A stretch of 64,000 bases of DNA from Salinimicrobium sp963739625 (GCA_963739625.1 CAVUAU010000002.1:74457-138456); one strand, 5' to 3'. Counted from the stretch's first letter, positions 42,245 to 50,588 are shown. Notes: a model not told the origin generated them from the letters alone. A program made the numbers and translations.

Positions 42245-43216
42245 ATGAATAAAACGATGCCACCTCAGTTTAAGACCGAATTTGCTGCCGATGTTTTTCA
42301 CGGCCTTACCTCCTATCCAAAAAAGCTTAATTCGAAATATTTCTATGACGAGACGGGAGACCGGCTTTTTCAACAGATCATGCAGTTACCGGAGTATTAT
42401 CTTACGGGAAAAGAATATGACATTCTAAAGGAATATAAAGAGAAAATCGCGGCGGAATTCAATTCATCGGCAGGCTTTGACCTCATTGAACTGGGGGCCG
42501 GTGACGGTAAAAAAACAAAACTGCTGCTTAAGCATTTTCTCGAGAAAGACCTGGACTTTAGATATCTTCCGGTAGACATTAGTCAGAATGTGCTTTCACA
42601 GCTGACAAATAGTTTACAGGAAGAGCTGCCCCATTTAAATGTGGAGCCACAGCAGGGCATGTACAAAGATGTGCTGCACCGGCTGGAAGAATATAATACC
42701 CGTAAAAAGGTCATCCTGTTTTTAGGATCCAACATTGGCAATTTAACACAGGATGAGGCAGTGGCTTTTTTAAAGAAGATCTCGGCTGCCATGAACGAGG
42801 AAGATCTGCTGTTCATAGGCATGGATCAGAAAAAAGATCCGCAGCAAATTCTGGCTGCCTATAATGATTCGAGTGGTGTAACCCGGGAATTCAACATGAA
42901 CCTGCTAAGAAGGATCAACAGGGAGCTCGATGCCAATTTTGATCCCGAAAAATTCACCCATTGGCCCACTTATGACCCGGAAACCGGTTTGGTGCAAAGT
43001 TTTTTGGTGAGTAATGAAGTCCAGGAGGTTGAGATCAACGCTCTTGATATCGAGGTCACCTTTCAAAAGTGGGAAAGCATCCATACCGAGATCTCCCAGA
43101 AATACGACGATACCTCTGTGATGTGGCTGGCAGGTGAGGCAGGATTACAATTGAGCAGCGATTTTAGCGATGACAAAAAAAGTTATAAAAATTACATTTT
43201 AAAAAAGGTAAAATGA
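42245..43216 (+). CDS. egtD: L-histidine N-alpha-methyltransferase EgtD
   Basis: 323 residues, SAM-dependent trimethylation of histidine to hercynine. Family marks: YFYDETGDRLFQQIMQLPEYYLTGKEYDIL near residue 32, DLIELGAGDGKKTKLLLKHF near 80 (SAM loop), LFLGSNIGNL near 158 and the C-terminal RKYDDTSVMW-like segment QKYDDTSVMWLAGEAGL. Directly downstream of egtB and overlapping DUF427 by 4 bases, forming a three-gene operon. MPPQF five residues in is an alternative start. Confidence 0.93.
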   Translation: MNKTMPPQFKTEFAADVFHGLTSYPKKLNSKYFYDETGDRLFQQIMQLPEYYLTGKEYDILKEYKEKIAAEFNSSAGFDLIELGAGDGKKTKLLLKHFLEKDLDFRYLPVDISQNVLSQLTNSLQEELPHLNVEPQQGMYKDVLHRLEEYNTRKKVILFLGSNIGNLTQDEAVAFLKKISAAMNEEDLLFIGMDQKKDPQQILAAYNDSSGVTREFNMNLLRRINRELDANFDPEKFTHWPTYDPETGLVQSFLVSNEVQEVEINALDIEVTFQKWESIHTEISQKYDDTSVMWLAGEAGLQLSSDFSDDKKSYKNYILKKVK

Positions 43217-43491
43217 AAGCGATCTGGAACAACACCGTTCTCGCCGAAAGCGAGCAAACCCGCATGATGGAAGATCAATACTACTTCCCACCCGATGCCA
43301 TTAATTCCGAATATTTTCAACAAAGCGACAGGCACAATATGAGTCCTTCCATAGGCCGCGCCTCGTACTTCCACATCAAGGTGGGTGAGGACAAAAAGGA
43401 AGATGCGGCATGGTTTTATCCTCGCCCAAAAATAGAGGCTGCAGAGATCAAAAATTATGTGGCGTTTTCAAAAGAAGTTAAAATTGAGTGA
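43213..43491 (+). CDS. DUF427 domain protein
   Basis: 92 residues, the single DUF427 fold: KAIWNNTVLAES start and YFHIKVGEDKKEDAAWFYPRPKIEAAEIKNYVAF. Its ATG overlaps the egtD stop as ATGA, so it is translated with the ergothioneine genes. Function of the family is unknown; its constant linkage here suggests a role with the thiol-histidine product or redox metabolism, an inference from position only. Confidence 0.86.
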   Translation: MKAIWNNTVLAESEQTRMMEDQYYFPPDAINSEYFQQSDRHNMSPSIGRASYFHIKVGEDKKEDAAWFYPRPKIEAAEIKNYVAFSKEVKIE

Positions 43492-43499
43492 AAGACAGC

Positions 43500-43527
43500 T
43501 TTGAAATGAAAAAATAAATTAAGTTTA
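43500..43527 (+). promoter_or_regulatory. Possible promoter of the asnA leader
   Basis: TTTG (43500-43503), 16-base spacer, then TAAGTTTA (43520-43527), one mismatch from TAnnTTTG, ending 17 bases before leader 1. Confidence 0.4.
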
Positions 43528-43544
43528 CATACAACAAGTTTGAC

Positions 43545-43622
43545 ATGAACCTTTTCAAAAACAACAATAACTTCCTTAATAATAATTTGAAATATTTCAA
43601 ATTAGGAAGGGTAGTTGTTTAA
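43545..43622 (+). CDS. Asn leader peptide 1 of asnA
   Basis: 25-codon ORF beginning MNLFK and containing NNNNFLNNN, eight Asn codons in the first 14. The rest, KYFKLGRVVV, includes GGAAGG, able to pair with CCTTTCC of the following terminator. The segment AATTTGAAA/TTTCAAATT plus CTTCCT/AGGAAG inside the ORF forms a strong leader hairpin. This is the layout of a leader-peptide attenuator responding to asparaginyl-tRNA. Confidence 0.85.
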   Translation: MNLFKNNNNFLNNNLKYFKLGRVVV

Positions 43623-43642
43623 CTAAATCAAAATAAAGTTAT

Positions 43643-43675
43643 AAAGCCTTTCCAACCCGGAGAGGCTTTTTTTTT
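43643..43675 (+). terminator. Attenuator terminator 1 of asnA
   Basis: Stem AAAGCCTTTCC/GGAGAGGCTTT with one G.U pair (43643-43653 with 43659-43669), followed by a nine-T tract, 20 bases after leader 1. Confidence 0.88.
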
Positions 43676-43680
43676 GCAGT

Positions 43681-43707
43681 ATGATTAACATGAAAAACAA
43701 TATCTAA
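43681..43707 (+). CDS. Asn leader peptide 2 of asnA (frame uncertain)
   Basis: As sequenced, MINMKNNI then stop, three Asn in eight codons. Directly after the stop, 43706-43720 holds five consecutive Asn codons in the next frame (AAC AAT AAT AAT AAC). One base fewer in A5 at 43693-43697 would join ATG 43690 to this run (MKTISNNNNND). Given the many +1 errors in this window, the longer peptide may be the real one, though it would then run through the terminator. Confidence 0.55.
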   Translation: MINMKNNI

Positions 43708-43755
43708 CAATAATAATAACGACCCGCCTTCTGGGGGGAAAGGCATTTGTGCTGC

Positions 43756-43787
43756 AAAGCCTGCCTCCTCAAGGGCAGGCTTTTTTT
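43756..43787 (+). terminator. Attenuator terminator 2 of asnA
   Basis: 10-bp stem AAAGCCTGCC/GGCAGGCTTT (43756-43765 with 43774-43783) and seven T, 32 bases before the asnA ATG. The upstream AGGCATTTG (43741-43749) can pair with CAAAGCCT, the 5' arm, as an alternative antiterminator. Confidence 0.87.
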
Positions 43788-43818
43788 ATTCTGTAAATCC
43801 ATAAAAAATGAAATAAAA

Positions 43819-44847
43819 ATGACAACAACTGAAACCATTCAAGTCCTGTCCGAAAAATTAAAGACAGAAGAGGCTGTTCACTTTACAAAGGCCGCCTTTG
43901 AACAACAATTGACTTCGCTTCTTCCACTAACCAAGGTATCTGCACCCACCGTTGTACTTCAGGGAACAGGCGTGAACGATGATCTCAACGGAACCGAAAG
44001 ACCGGTCTCCTTTCCAATCAAAGCCATGGCAGAACAACGTGCAGAGGTAGTGCAATCCCTGGCAAAGTGGAAAAGACTACGAATTTATGAATACGGTCTG
44101 CAACCCGGAACCGGAATTCTCACAGATATGAAAGCTCTTCGCCCCGACGAGGAAACGGGGCCGCTGCACTCCATTTTCGTGGACCAGTGGGATTGGGAGA
44201 TGGCATTGCATCACAAGGAAAGATCTCTTGAATATCTAAAGACGCAGGTAAGGGAAATTTATACAGCCATTTTGAACACAGAAGTTTCAATAAGTATGAA
44301 ATATCCTGAATTCCCCCCTATTCTTCCTTCTGAAATACATTTTATGCACGCCGAAGACCTGCACCGTGAATTTCCCGATTTGGCTCCCAAAGAACGAGAA
44401 GCCAGGGCCGCAAAACGATTTGGAGCCATCTTCCTAATTGGAATTGGAGGAGAATTAGCAAACGGCGAGCCTCATGATGGTCGTGCCCCGGACTATGATG
44501 ATTGGACTACTCCAACCTCCCCGACCACGAAAGGACTTAACGGCGATATTATCTTCTGGAACCCTATTTTGGAACAGCCTTTCGAGATCAGCTCAATGGG
44601 AATAAGGGTGGATCCCGAGATACTGGAGCAGCAGTTGCGGGAAAGAAAGGCAGAGATACGCAAAGAGTTGTTTTACCATCGTGAATTGCTCTCAGGTAAA
44701 CTGCCACAAACCATTGGCGGCGGAATAGGTCAATCCAGGCTGGCGATGTTCCTGCTAAAAAAGAGACATATTGGAGAAGTACAGGCCAGTATCTGGCCTG
44801 AAGAGACAAGGTCAAAATGTAAAAAAGAAGGAATCTATTTACTGTGA
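43819..44847 (+). CDS. asnA: Aspartate-ammonia ligase (AsnA-type asparagine synthetase)
   Basis: 342 residues. Makes asparagine from aspartate, ammonia and ATP; class II aminoacyl-tRNA synthetase-like fold. Blocks: KVSAPTVVLQGTGVNDDLNGTERPVSF near residue 37, HSIFVDQWDWE near 113, FLIGIGGELANGEPHDGRAPDYDDW near 210, and GGGIGQSRLAMFLLKKRHIGEVQ near 303. ATG 43819 is the family start; an in-frame TTG at 43747 would extend it back through the terminator. It follows two tandem Asn leader/terminator units, so synthesis is probably tied to Asn-tRNA charging. Confidence 0.95.
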   Translation: MTTTETIQVLSEKLKTEEAVHFTKAAFEQQLTSLLPLTKVSAPTVVLQGTGVNDDLNGTERPVSFPIKAMAEQRAEVVQSLAKWKRLRIYEYGLQPGTGILTDMKALRPDEETGPLHSIFVDQWDWEMALHHKERSLEYLKTQVREIYTAILNTEVSISMKYPEFPPILPSEIHFMHAEDLHREFPDLAPKEREARAAKRFGAIFLIGIGGELANGEPHDGRAPDYDDWTTPTSPTTKGLNGDIIFWNPILEQPFEISSMGIRVDPEILEQQLRERKAEIRKELFYHRELLSGKLPQTIGGGIGQSRLAMFLLKKRHIGEVQASIWPEETRSKCKKEGIYLL

Positions 44848-44852
44848 TCACT

Positions 44853-44886
44853 TATAGGGCCTTTAAAAAGCAAATTTTAAAGGCCT
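44853..44886. terminator. Bidirectional terminator between asnA and the aminotransferase
   Basis: Stem TAGGGCCTTTAAAA/TTTTAAAGGCCTTA around AGCAAA, with A/T-rich ends serving both convergent genes. Confidence 0.8.
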
Positions 44887-44891
44887 TAATT

Positions 44892-45965
44892 TTATTTCAA
44901 CAACCTGATCAACGTTTGCAGGTCTTTTTCAGTATTAAAAAAGTGAAAACTAAGCCTTATTCCGTTTCCTCTTTTTGAGCAAATAATATTGTTGCTCCGC
45001 AGCTTGTCGAAGAGTTGATCCCCACCTTTGATGTTGAAGATAGACGAATGCTCCCGGCGGTTGACCACTGCGTCTTCCAGTAAACCCAGGGCTCCCAGCT
45101 CTTGCTTTGCCGCTTCGGAAAGTTTTTTCACTTCCTCTGCGATAGTGTCTATACCTATTTCATTTATTTGCTCAATGGCAACCTTTAGGCTTCCGAAGTT
45201 GAGCGTATCCTGATGTCCCGGCTCAAAACGACCTATCAGGCTGCCCTCCTGTGGCTTGTATTTTCCCTGCAGGGAATTGAACCCCAAAGATTTTGGAAAG
45301 ATCTTGTCTTCCATATGCTCCTTGAACAGAAAAAAAGCATTGCCGTAGCCTGCGTTCATCCATTTATAGGCGCTGGCTCCCAATACATCAATGGCCGAAG
45401 TCTCAAATTCAAATCTTTCGGTGCCGCAGTACTGGGTACCATCGGCGAACAGAAGCAGCTGCGGAAACCGCTTTTTCAGGTCCTTTAAAAAATCCAGGTC
45501 GACCTTAATTCCGTTGAGATATTGAACGATACTAAAACAGAAGATCTCAGGTTTTTCCCGCTCCACAACTTCAGCAATATTTTGCTCGAGGTGCTCATCT
45601 ATCTTCGCATACACCACCTCAAAGTCCCGTGACTCCACCGCCCAGTTTACCGACGGGTAATCATTTTCCAGCAACAGCACCTTTTTCGGACTTTTGACTC
45701 CTTCCATCAGCGTATTAAATCCATAGGAAAAATTTGGCGTAAGCGCCACGCGGTTCGGGGCACAGCTAAAGAACTGCCCCACTGCCTCCCGCACCGCCGC
45801 CAGCTGCTTGCCCTGTTTTTCTTTAAAAACACTGCCAAGGATCAAAAAATCAAGATCATGCTCCTGCCTGAAGTCCAGCAATTTTTCTGAAAGCAGGCCC
45901 GAAGCCGCTGTATTGAGGTAAGTGTAACGGCCCAGAACGGGAAACTGTTTCTTAAAATTCTTCAT
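44892..45965 (-). CDS. Class V aminotransferase-fold PLP protein
   Basis: 357 residues, fold-type I. MKNFKKQFPVLGRYTYLNTAASGLL start, DYPSVNWAVESRD, LFADGTQYCGTERFEF carrying the cofactor Asp, and the Schiff-base lysine in DVLGASAYKWMNAGYGNAFF near residue 205. The C-terminus has HSSIFNIKGGDQLFDKLRSNNIICSKRGNGIRLSFHFFN. Cysteine desulfurase-like or aminotransferase; no typical desulfurase Cys loop is seen, so activity is open. ATG 45965 is chosen over one 30 bases upstream. Confidence 0.8.
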   Translation of the reverse strand: MKNFKKQFPVLGRYTYLNTAASGLLSEKLLDFRQEHDLDFLILGSVFKEKQGKQLAAVREAVGQFFSCAPNRVALTPNFSYGFNTLMEGVKSPKKVLLLENDYPSVNWAVESRDFEVVYAKIDEHLEQNIAEVVEREKPEIFCFSIVQYLNGIKVDLDFLKDLKKRFPQLLLFADGTQYCGTERFEFETSAIDVLGASAYKWMNAGYGNAFFLFKEHMEDKIFPKSLGFNSLQGKYKPQEGSLIGRFEPGHQDTLNFGSLKVAIEQINEIGIDTIAEEVKKLSEAAKQELGALGLLEDAVVNRREHSSIFNIKGGDQLFDKLRSNNIICSKRGNGIRLSFHFFNTEKDLQTLIRLLK

Positions 45966-46030
45966 ATACGCGAAGTTTTTCTGAAGTAAAATCAATAAAT
46001 TTGAGAATATCTCTAAAATACTTCATTCTC

Positions 46031-46480
46031 ATGTCAACCAAAAGAAAAACTACTTCAAAAATAGATCCCGAACAGCGAGAGTTGATTGAACGGGCCCAGG
46101 AAAGGGCGCGCCAAAAGAGAAGGCTTTACCAGCACTTCATAGTTTTTCTTATAGGATCTGTAGTGCTCATATTGGTCAACGTGATCTTTGAGATTGGCCA
46201 GGACATCAATCCTTTTGGAATTGACTGGTTTGTATGGGCCATCATCATTTGGGCGGTTATCCTGCTCATTCACGCCTTTAATGTTTTTATTACCAACAAG
46301 TTTTTAGGTAAGGAATGGGAAAACCGACAGGTGGAGAGACTGGTGGCAAAGCAGCAGGAAAGAATAGACGAATTGAGGGAAAGGGTGGAAAGGGATCATC
46401 CATTGCCCAGGAAAAATGAACCTTACATTCCACCTGTCACAGACAAACCTATTGATCCCGATACTCCTATAAACTCATAA
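46031..46480 (+). CDS. 2TM domain membrane protein
   Basis: 149 residues: basic N-terminal helix (EQRELIERAQERARQKRRLYQHF), two membrane segments at about 44-63 (IVFLIGSVVLILVNVIFEIG) and 75-95 (WFVWAIIIWAVILLIHAFNVF), then a charged coiled segment KQQERIDELRERVERD and a Pro-rich tail. The Trp-rich second helix and EWENRQVE are typical of the 2TM family. In Bacteroidota this domain also precedes LytTR regulators, but here it stands alone. It is 3 bases from folA, so co-transcribed. Confidence 0.82.
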   Translation: MSTKRKTTSKIDPEQRELIERAQERARQKRRLYQHFIVFLIGSVVLILVNVIFEIGQDINPFGIDWFVWAIIIWAVILLIHAFNVFITNKFLGKEWENRQVERLVAKQQERIDELRERVERDHPLPRKNEPYIPPVTDKPIDPDTPINS

Positions 46481-46483
46481 CAA

Positions 46484-46975
46484 ATGCCTGAAGTTACCCT
46501 GATCGCCGCCGCAGCCGAAAATAATGCCCTGGGAAAAGACAAAGACCTGGTGTGGCACCTGCCCGACGACTTTAAAAGGTTCAAAAAACTTACAACCGGG
46601 CATCATATCATCATGGGGCGCAAAACCTTTGAGACTTTCCCGAAACCTTTGCCGGAGCGTACACATGTGGTGATCACCCGTCAAAAAGATTATAAGCCCG
46701 AAGGCGCCATAGTAGTGCATTCCCTGGAAAAAGCGCTGGAGGTGGCAAAAGACGATCCCCAACCTTTCATCATTGGGGGCGGCGAGATCTATAAACTGGC
46801 CCTGCCTCAAGCCGATAAAATAGAACTCACCCGCGTGCACGACACATTTGAGGCCGATGCTTTCTTTCCCGGGTTTGATGAAAACAAATGGAAGCTCACA
46901 GCTTCAACTTTTCATCCAAAAGACGAAAAACACGCCTACTCCTTCACCTACCTCACTTATGAGCGAAAAAGGTGA
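46484..46975 (+). CDS. folA: Dihydrofolate reductase
   Basis: 163 residues. IAAAAENNALGKDKDLVWHLPDDFKRFKKLTTGHHIIMGRKTFET from residue 5 contains the folate-binding Asp and NADPH contacts; FIIGGGEIYKLALPQADKIELTRVH follows near 91. Recycles dihydrofolate formed by ThyA (39336). It lies between the 2TM gene and the fructosamine kinase, whose start overlaps its end by 17 bases. Full length. Confidence 0.95.
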   Translation: MPEVTLIAAAAENNALGKDKDLVWHLPDDFKRFKKLTTGHHIIMGRKTFETFPKPLPERTHVVITRQKDYKPEGAIVVHSLEKALEVAKDDPQPFIIGGGEIYKLALPQADKIELTRVHDTFEADAFFPGFDENKWKLTASTFHPKDEKHAYSFTYLTYERKR

Positions 46976-47811
46976 ACTGGAAAAAATAGCAGCAAGTGAA
47001 GGCTTTGAAATAATAGAGATTTCCTCCCTGGCCGGCGGAAGTATAAATGAGGTATACCTTTTAAATACTTCGGAAGGAAAAAAGGTCATCAAGATCAATT
47101 CCCTGTCGGCTTTTCCCGGAATGTTTCCGGCAGAAAAAGCAGGGCTGCAGGCCCTGAAGCAATCCCGGAGCTTTGATGTGCCCGAAGTATCTAGGTTTGG
47201 GAGAATCAGGCGATATCGCTTACCTCATTTTAGAATATGTAGAAGAAGCCCCTCAAAAACCTCATTTTTGGGACTGCTTTGTTGAAAACCTTGCAGCCTT
47301 GCACCGGAATTCGGCTGCCCAATTTGGGTTTGAAGAAGACAACTACATTGGAAGTCTTCCGCAGTACAATGGGCACGAAACTTCGGCTGCAGATTTCTAC
47401 ATCAGGCAGCGGCTGGAACCTCAATTGCGAATGGCATCCAAAAATGGCTTTTCCTTCAAAGATCTCAACCTTATCTACAAGAATATTTCCGCAGAAATTC
47501 CCAATGAACCTCCCGCACTTATTCACGGCGATCTTTGGGGCGGCAATTACATCACCAATGAAGAAGGTCTCCCCTGTCTCATTGATCCTGCGGTAAGTTA
47601 TGGACCACGGGAAATGGACCTCGCTATGATGAAGCTGTTTGGCGGCTTTCCCGAAAAGGCATTTTCGGCGTATCATGAGCAGTTTCCGCTTCAACCGGGC
47701 TTTGAGAACCGCATTCCTTTATGGCAGCTATACTACCTGCTGGTACATTTAAATATTTTTGGCAACAGCTATTTAGGTTCCGTAAAGCATATTCTACAGC
47801 GCTTTTCGTAA
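46959..47811 (+). CDS. Fructosamine-3-kinase family protein, apparent frameshift
   Basis: Kinase-like fold that phosphorylates ketosamines on glycated proteins or metabolites. N-lobe GGSINEVYLLNTSEGKKVIKINS near residue 21, and C-lobe catalytic loop PALIHGDLWGGNYITNEEGLPCLIDPAVSYGPREMDLAMMKLFGGF near 195, with HGD and D of the metal site. One extra T at about 47190 (GTATCTA) separates PEV from LGLGESGDIAYLILEYVEE. Repair gives 283 residues, normal for bacterial members. ATG 46959 overlaps the folA end. Confidence 0.9.
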
Positions 47812-47903
47812 ACCTTAACAGGCCCGGCTCATCTTTTAGCAGTTATTTAAAAACGAGCTATTTTAATTGAATTATATTTAGATAGTTAACTAAAAAATGA
47901 GAT

Positions 47904-48404
47904 ATGAGCACTGAAAACCTAAATAAAGAAGAATCTATAAAAAAACTGAAAGAACACATTAGCGATACCTCGGTGGCCATGATGCTCACCGGATTCGGAA
48001 AAAAACCGATCAGCGCGGTACCAATGTACACCAAGAAACTGGACGATCACGGGAACATCTGGTTTTTGAGCGGCAGAAACAGCGAACACAACAAAGAACT
48101 TCTTAAAAATAAGGATGTGCAGCTGCTTTACAGCAACACAGATGACATGGAATTCCTGAGTGTCTACGGGGAAGCTGAGATCACTTCAGAAAAAGAAGTT
48201 ATTGACGATCTCTATTCCCAAACCGATAATAATTATTTTAAAGGCAAGGAGGATCCCGAAGTTACCGCGATCAAAATAAGACCGCAGGAAGCATACTACT
48301 GGGACAACAAATCAAACAAATACGTGACCCTGCTCAAGATGGGTGTGGGCGCTGTTACCGGTAAACAACAGGATATAGGCGAAAAAGGTAAGATGAACCT
48401 TTAG
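47904..48404 (+). CDS. Pyridoxamine 5'-phosphate oxidase-like flavin-binding protein (general stress protein 26 type)
   Basis: 166 residues with a split-barrel FMN fold: VAMMLTGFGKKPISAVPMYTKKLDDHGNIWFLSGRNSEHNKELLKNKDVQLLYSN and YGEAEITSEKEVIDDLYS. Resembles stress proteins of the GsiB/GS26 group in the PNPOx-like clan rather than true PdxH. Upstream TATATTTA near 47873 is a weak -7-like box. A terminator follows. Confidence 0.83.
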   Translation: MSTENLNKEESIKKLKEHISDTSVAMMLTGFGKKPISAVPMYTKKLDDHGNIWFLSGRNSEHNKELLKNKDVQLLYSNTDDMEFLSVYGEAEITSEKEVIDDLYSQTDNNYFKGKEDPEVTAIKIRPQEAYYWDNKSNKYVTLLKMGVGAVTGKQQDIGEKGKMNL

Positions 48405-48425
48405 TCCCTGTAGCAACTTGAAATC

Positions 48426-48458
48426 AACCTTACAGGACAAATCCTGTGAGGTTTTTTT
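48426..48458 (+). terminator. Terminator of the PNPOx-like gene
   Basis: 12-bp stem AACCTTACAGGA/TCCTGTGAGGTT with one G.U pair and seven T. Confidence 0.83.
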
Positions 48459-48493
48459 ATTTTATTTAATTTAGCAGCCTTAAACATAGAATT

Positions 48494-49375
48494 ATGAAAG
48501 CTTATATTTTCCCCGGACAGGGTGCGCAGTTCAAAGGAATGGGAAAGGATCTTTACGAGAAATCCCCTCTTGCAAAAGAGCTTTTTGAGAAGGCTAATGA
48601 CATTCTTGGTTTTTCAATTACCAAAGTAATGTTTGAAGGTGATGCAGACGATCTAAAGCAAACCAGGGTCACGCAGCCTGCGGTATTCCTGCATTCTGTA
48701 ATTTTGAGCAAGGTGTTGGGAGAGGCTTTTAAGCCCGATATGGTTGCCGGGCATTCGCTGGGAGAGCTTTCTGCGCTTGTAGCGAACAAAACCCTCAAAT
48801 TTGAAGACGGTTTAAAACTGGTTTACAAGCGGGCTTTGGCGATGCAGAAGGCCTGTGAACTGGAAGAATCTACCATGGCTGCAGTTCTCGGGCTGGAAGA
48901 CGAAATGGTAGAGTCAATTTGTGCCGACACAAAAGGGGTGGTAGTGGCCGCTAATTATAACTGTCCGGGACAACTGGTGATCTCGGGGGACCAATTGGCC
49001 GTGGAGAAAGCCTGTGAAGAATTAAAAGAAAGAGGTGCGAGAAGAGCCATGATCCTTCCTGTGGGAGGTGCGTTTCACTCTCCCTTGATGGAACCTGCCC
49101 GTGAAGAGCTGGCTAAGGCCATTGAGGAAACAGAATTTAGCACTCCTATTTGTCCCATCTATCAAAACGTGAGCACCTTTGCCGTAACCGATCCTGCCGA
49201 GATCAAGAAAAACCTCATCTTCCAGCTTACCGCGCCGGTAAAATGGACGCAGAGTGTTCAAAACATGATCAAAGACGGTGCAACCGAATTTATAGAAGTT
49301 GGCCCGGGCAAAGTTCTGCAAGGCCTGGTGAAAAAGATCGACCGCAACGCCCAGGTATCTTCAGCCGAAATATAG
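48494..49375 (+). CDS. fabD: Malonyl-CoA:ACP transacylase
   Basis: 293 residues. FPGQGAQFKGMGKDLYEKSPLAKELFEKAN start, the nucleophile Ser in VAGHSLGELSALVANKTLKFEDGLKLVYKRALAMQ near residue 88, the catalytic His in GGAFHSPLMEPA near 195 and the end EFIEVGPGKVLQGLVKKI. Supplies malonyl-ACP to fatty acid synthesis. Single gene with a shared terminator against the convergent DegT-family gene; a TAATTTAG -7-like element is about 20 bases upstream. Confidence 0.96.
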   Translation: MKAYIFPGQGAQFKGMGKDLYEKSPLAKELFEKANDILGFSITKVMFEGDADDLKQTRVTQPAVFLHSVILSKVLGEAFKPDMVAGHSLGELSALVANKTLKFEDGLKLVYKRALAMQKACELEESTMAAVLGLEDEMVESICADTKGVVVAANYNCPGQLVISGDQLAVEKACEELKERGARRAMILPVGGAFHSPLMEPAREELAKAIEETEFSTPICPIYQNVSTFAVTDPAEIKKNLIFQLTAPVKWTQSVQNMIKDGATEFIEVGPGKVLQGLVKKIDRNAQVSSAEI

Positions 49376-49403
49376 AACAGCTTTTTTTGAAGTTCAGAAA
49401 TAA

Positions 49404-49431
49404 AAAAGCCGAAGGAAATCCTTCGGCTTTT
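49404..49431. terminator. Bidirectional terminator between fabD and the sugar aminotransferase
   Basis: 13-bp perfect stem AAAAGCCGAAGGA/TCCTTCGGCTTTT with an AA loop, serving both convergent genes. Confidence 0.88.
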
Positions 49432-49451
49432 CACATTTTTAGGCCAATGTC

Positions 49452-50588
49452 CTAGTCTTTATTCACAAAATCAATCACAGTTTTAGTGACAAAATTGATC
49501 TGGTCATCTTCCAGTTCTGTGTGCATAGGTAAAGAGATCACCTCTTTCACCAGCTGGTTGGTGACCTTGAAATCTTCTTCTTTGTAGCGTTCATCGCGAT
49601 ATGCCTTCTGGCTGTGCAGCGGAATAGGATAATAAATGCCGCAGGGAATACCCTCCTCATTGAGATGCTTTACAAGGGCATCGCGTTTTCCATTAAGGAT
49701 CTTGAGCGTATACTGGTGGTAAACGTGGGTGTCTTCGGAAGATTCGGTGTAGGGAATCTCGATTTGTTTTTCATCTTTAAAGGCTTCGGAATATTTCTTG
49801 GCAGCATTTTGCCTGGCCTTGTTATAGCTGTCCAAATGCGGAAGTTTGGCGCGCAACACAGCCGCCTGCAAGCTATCCAGTCTGGAGTTCACACCCACCA
49901 CATCGTGGTGATAGCGCTCGTACATCCCGTGGTTTACAATTCCGCGGATGCTATGTGCCAGCTCGTCATCATTGGTAAAGATCGCGCCGCCGTCCCCGTA
50001 GCAGCCAAGGTTCTTGGATGGGAAAAATGAGGTGGAAGCCACGTGCCCAATTGCACCCGCCTTTTTGGTACTGCCGTCTTCAAAATGGTAGTTTGCACCA
50101 ATAGCCTGGGCGTTATCCTCGATCACGTAGAGGTTGTGCTCTTTAGCTATTTGCATGATGGCATCCATATTAGCCGATTGTCCAAATAAATGTACAGGTA
50201 CTATGGCCTTTGTTTTTGGCGTGATCGCTCTCTTTATAGCTTCGGGATCGATGTTAAAAGTATCGGGTTCCACGTCTACCAAAACAGGGGTTAACTGAAG
50301 CAGTGCAATCACCTCAACGGTGGCCGCAAAAGTAAAATCGGCAGTGATCACTTCATCTCCCGGTTTAAGACCAAGACCCATCATCGCGATTTGCAGGGCA
50401 TCTGTACCGTTGGCACAGGGAATTACGTGTTTTACATCAAGGTACTCTTCCAGTTCCTTTTGAAAAGTGTGAACCTGCGGCCCGTTTATAAAGGCGGTGG
50501 TGTCCAAAACCTCCAGCATGGAAGCGTCAACTATATTCTTTATTTTATCGTACTGACCCTTAAGGTCAACCATTTGTATTTTTTTCAT
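49452..50588 (-). CDS. DegT/DnrJ/EryC1/StrS family sugar aminotransferase
   Basis: 378 residues, PLP-dependent transfer of an amino group to a nucleotide-linked keto sugar. MVDLKGQYDKIKNIVDASMLEVLDTTAFINGPQV start, ALQIAMMGLGLKPGDEVITADFTFAATVEVI near residue 66, VIEDNAQAIGANY near 152 and the cofactor lysine in STSFFPSKNLGCYGDGGAIFTND near 184. The sequence resembles WbpE-like enzymes of UDP-diacetamido-sugar pathways, but partners are absent here, so the substrate is open. Convergent with fabD. Confidence 0.9.
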   Translation of the reverse strand: MKKIQMVDLKGQYDKIKNIVDASMLEVLDTTAFINGPQVHTFQKELEEYLDVKHVIPCANGTDALQIAMMGLGLKPGDEVITADFTFAATVEVIALLQLTPVLVDVEPDTFNIDPEAIKRAITPKTKAIVPVHLFGQSANMDAIMQIAKEHNLYVIEDNAQAIGANYHFEDGSTKKAGAIGHVASTSFFPSKNLGCYGDGGAIFTNDDELAHSIRGIVNHGMYERYHHDVVGVNSRLDSLQAAVLRAKLPHLDSYNKARQNAAKKYSEAFKDEKQIEIPYTESSEDTHVYHQYTLKILNGKRDALVKHLNEEGIPCGIYYPIPLHSQKAYRDERYKEEDFKVTNQLVKEVISLPMHTELEDDQINFVTKTVIDFVNKD

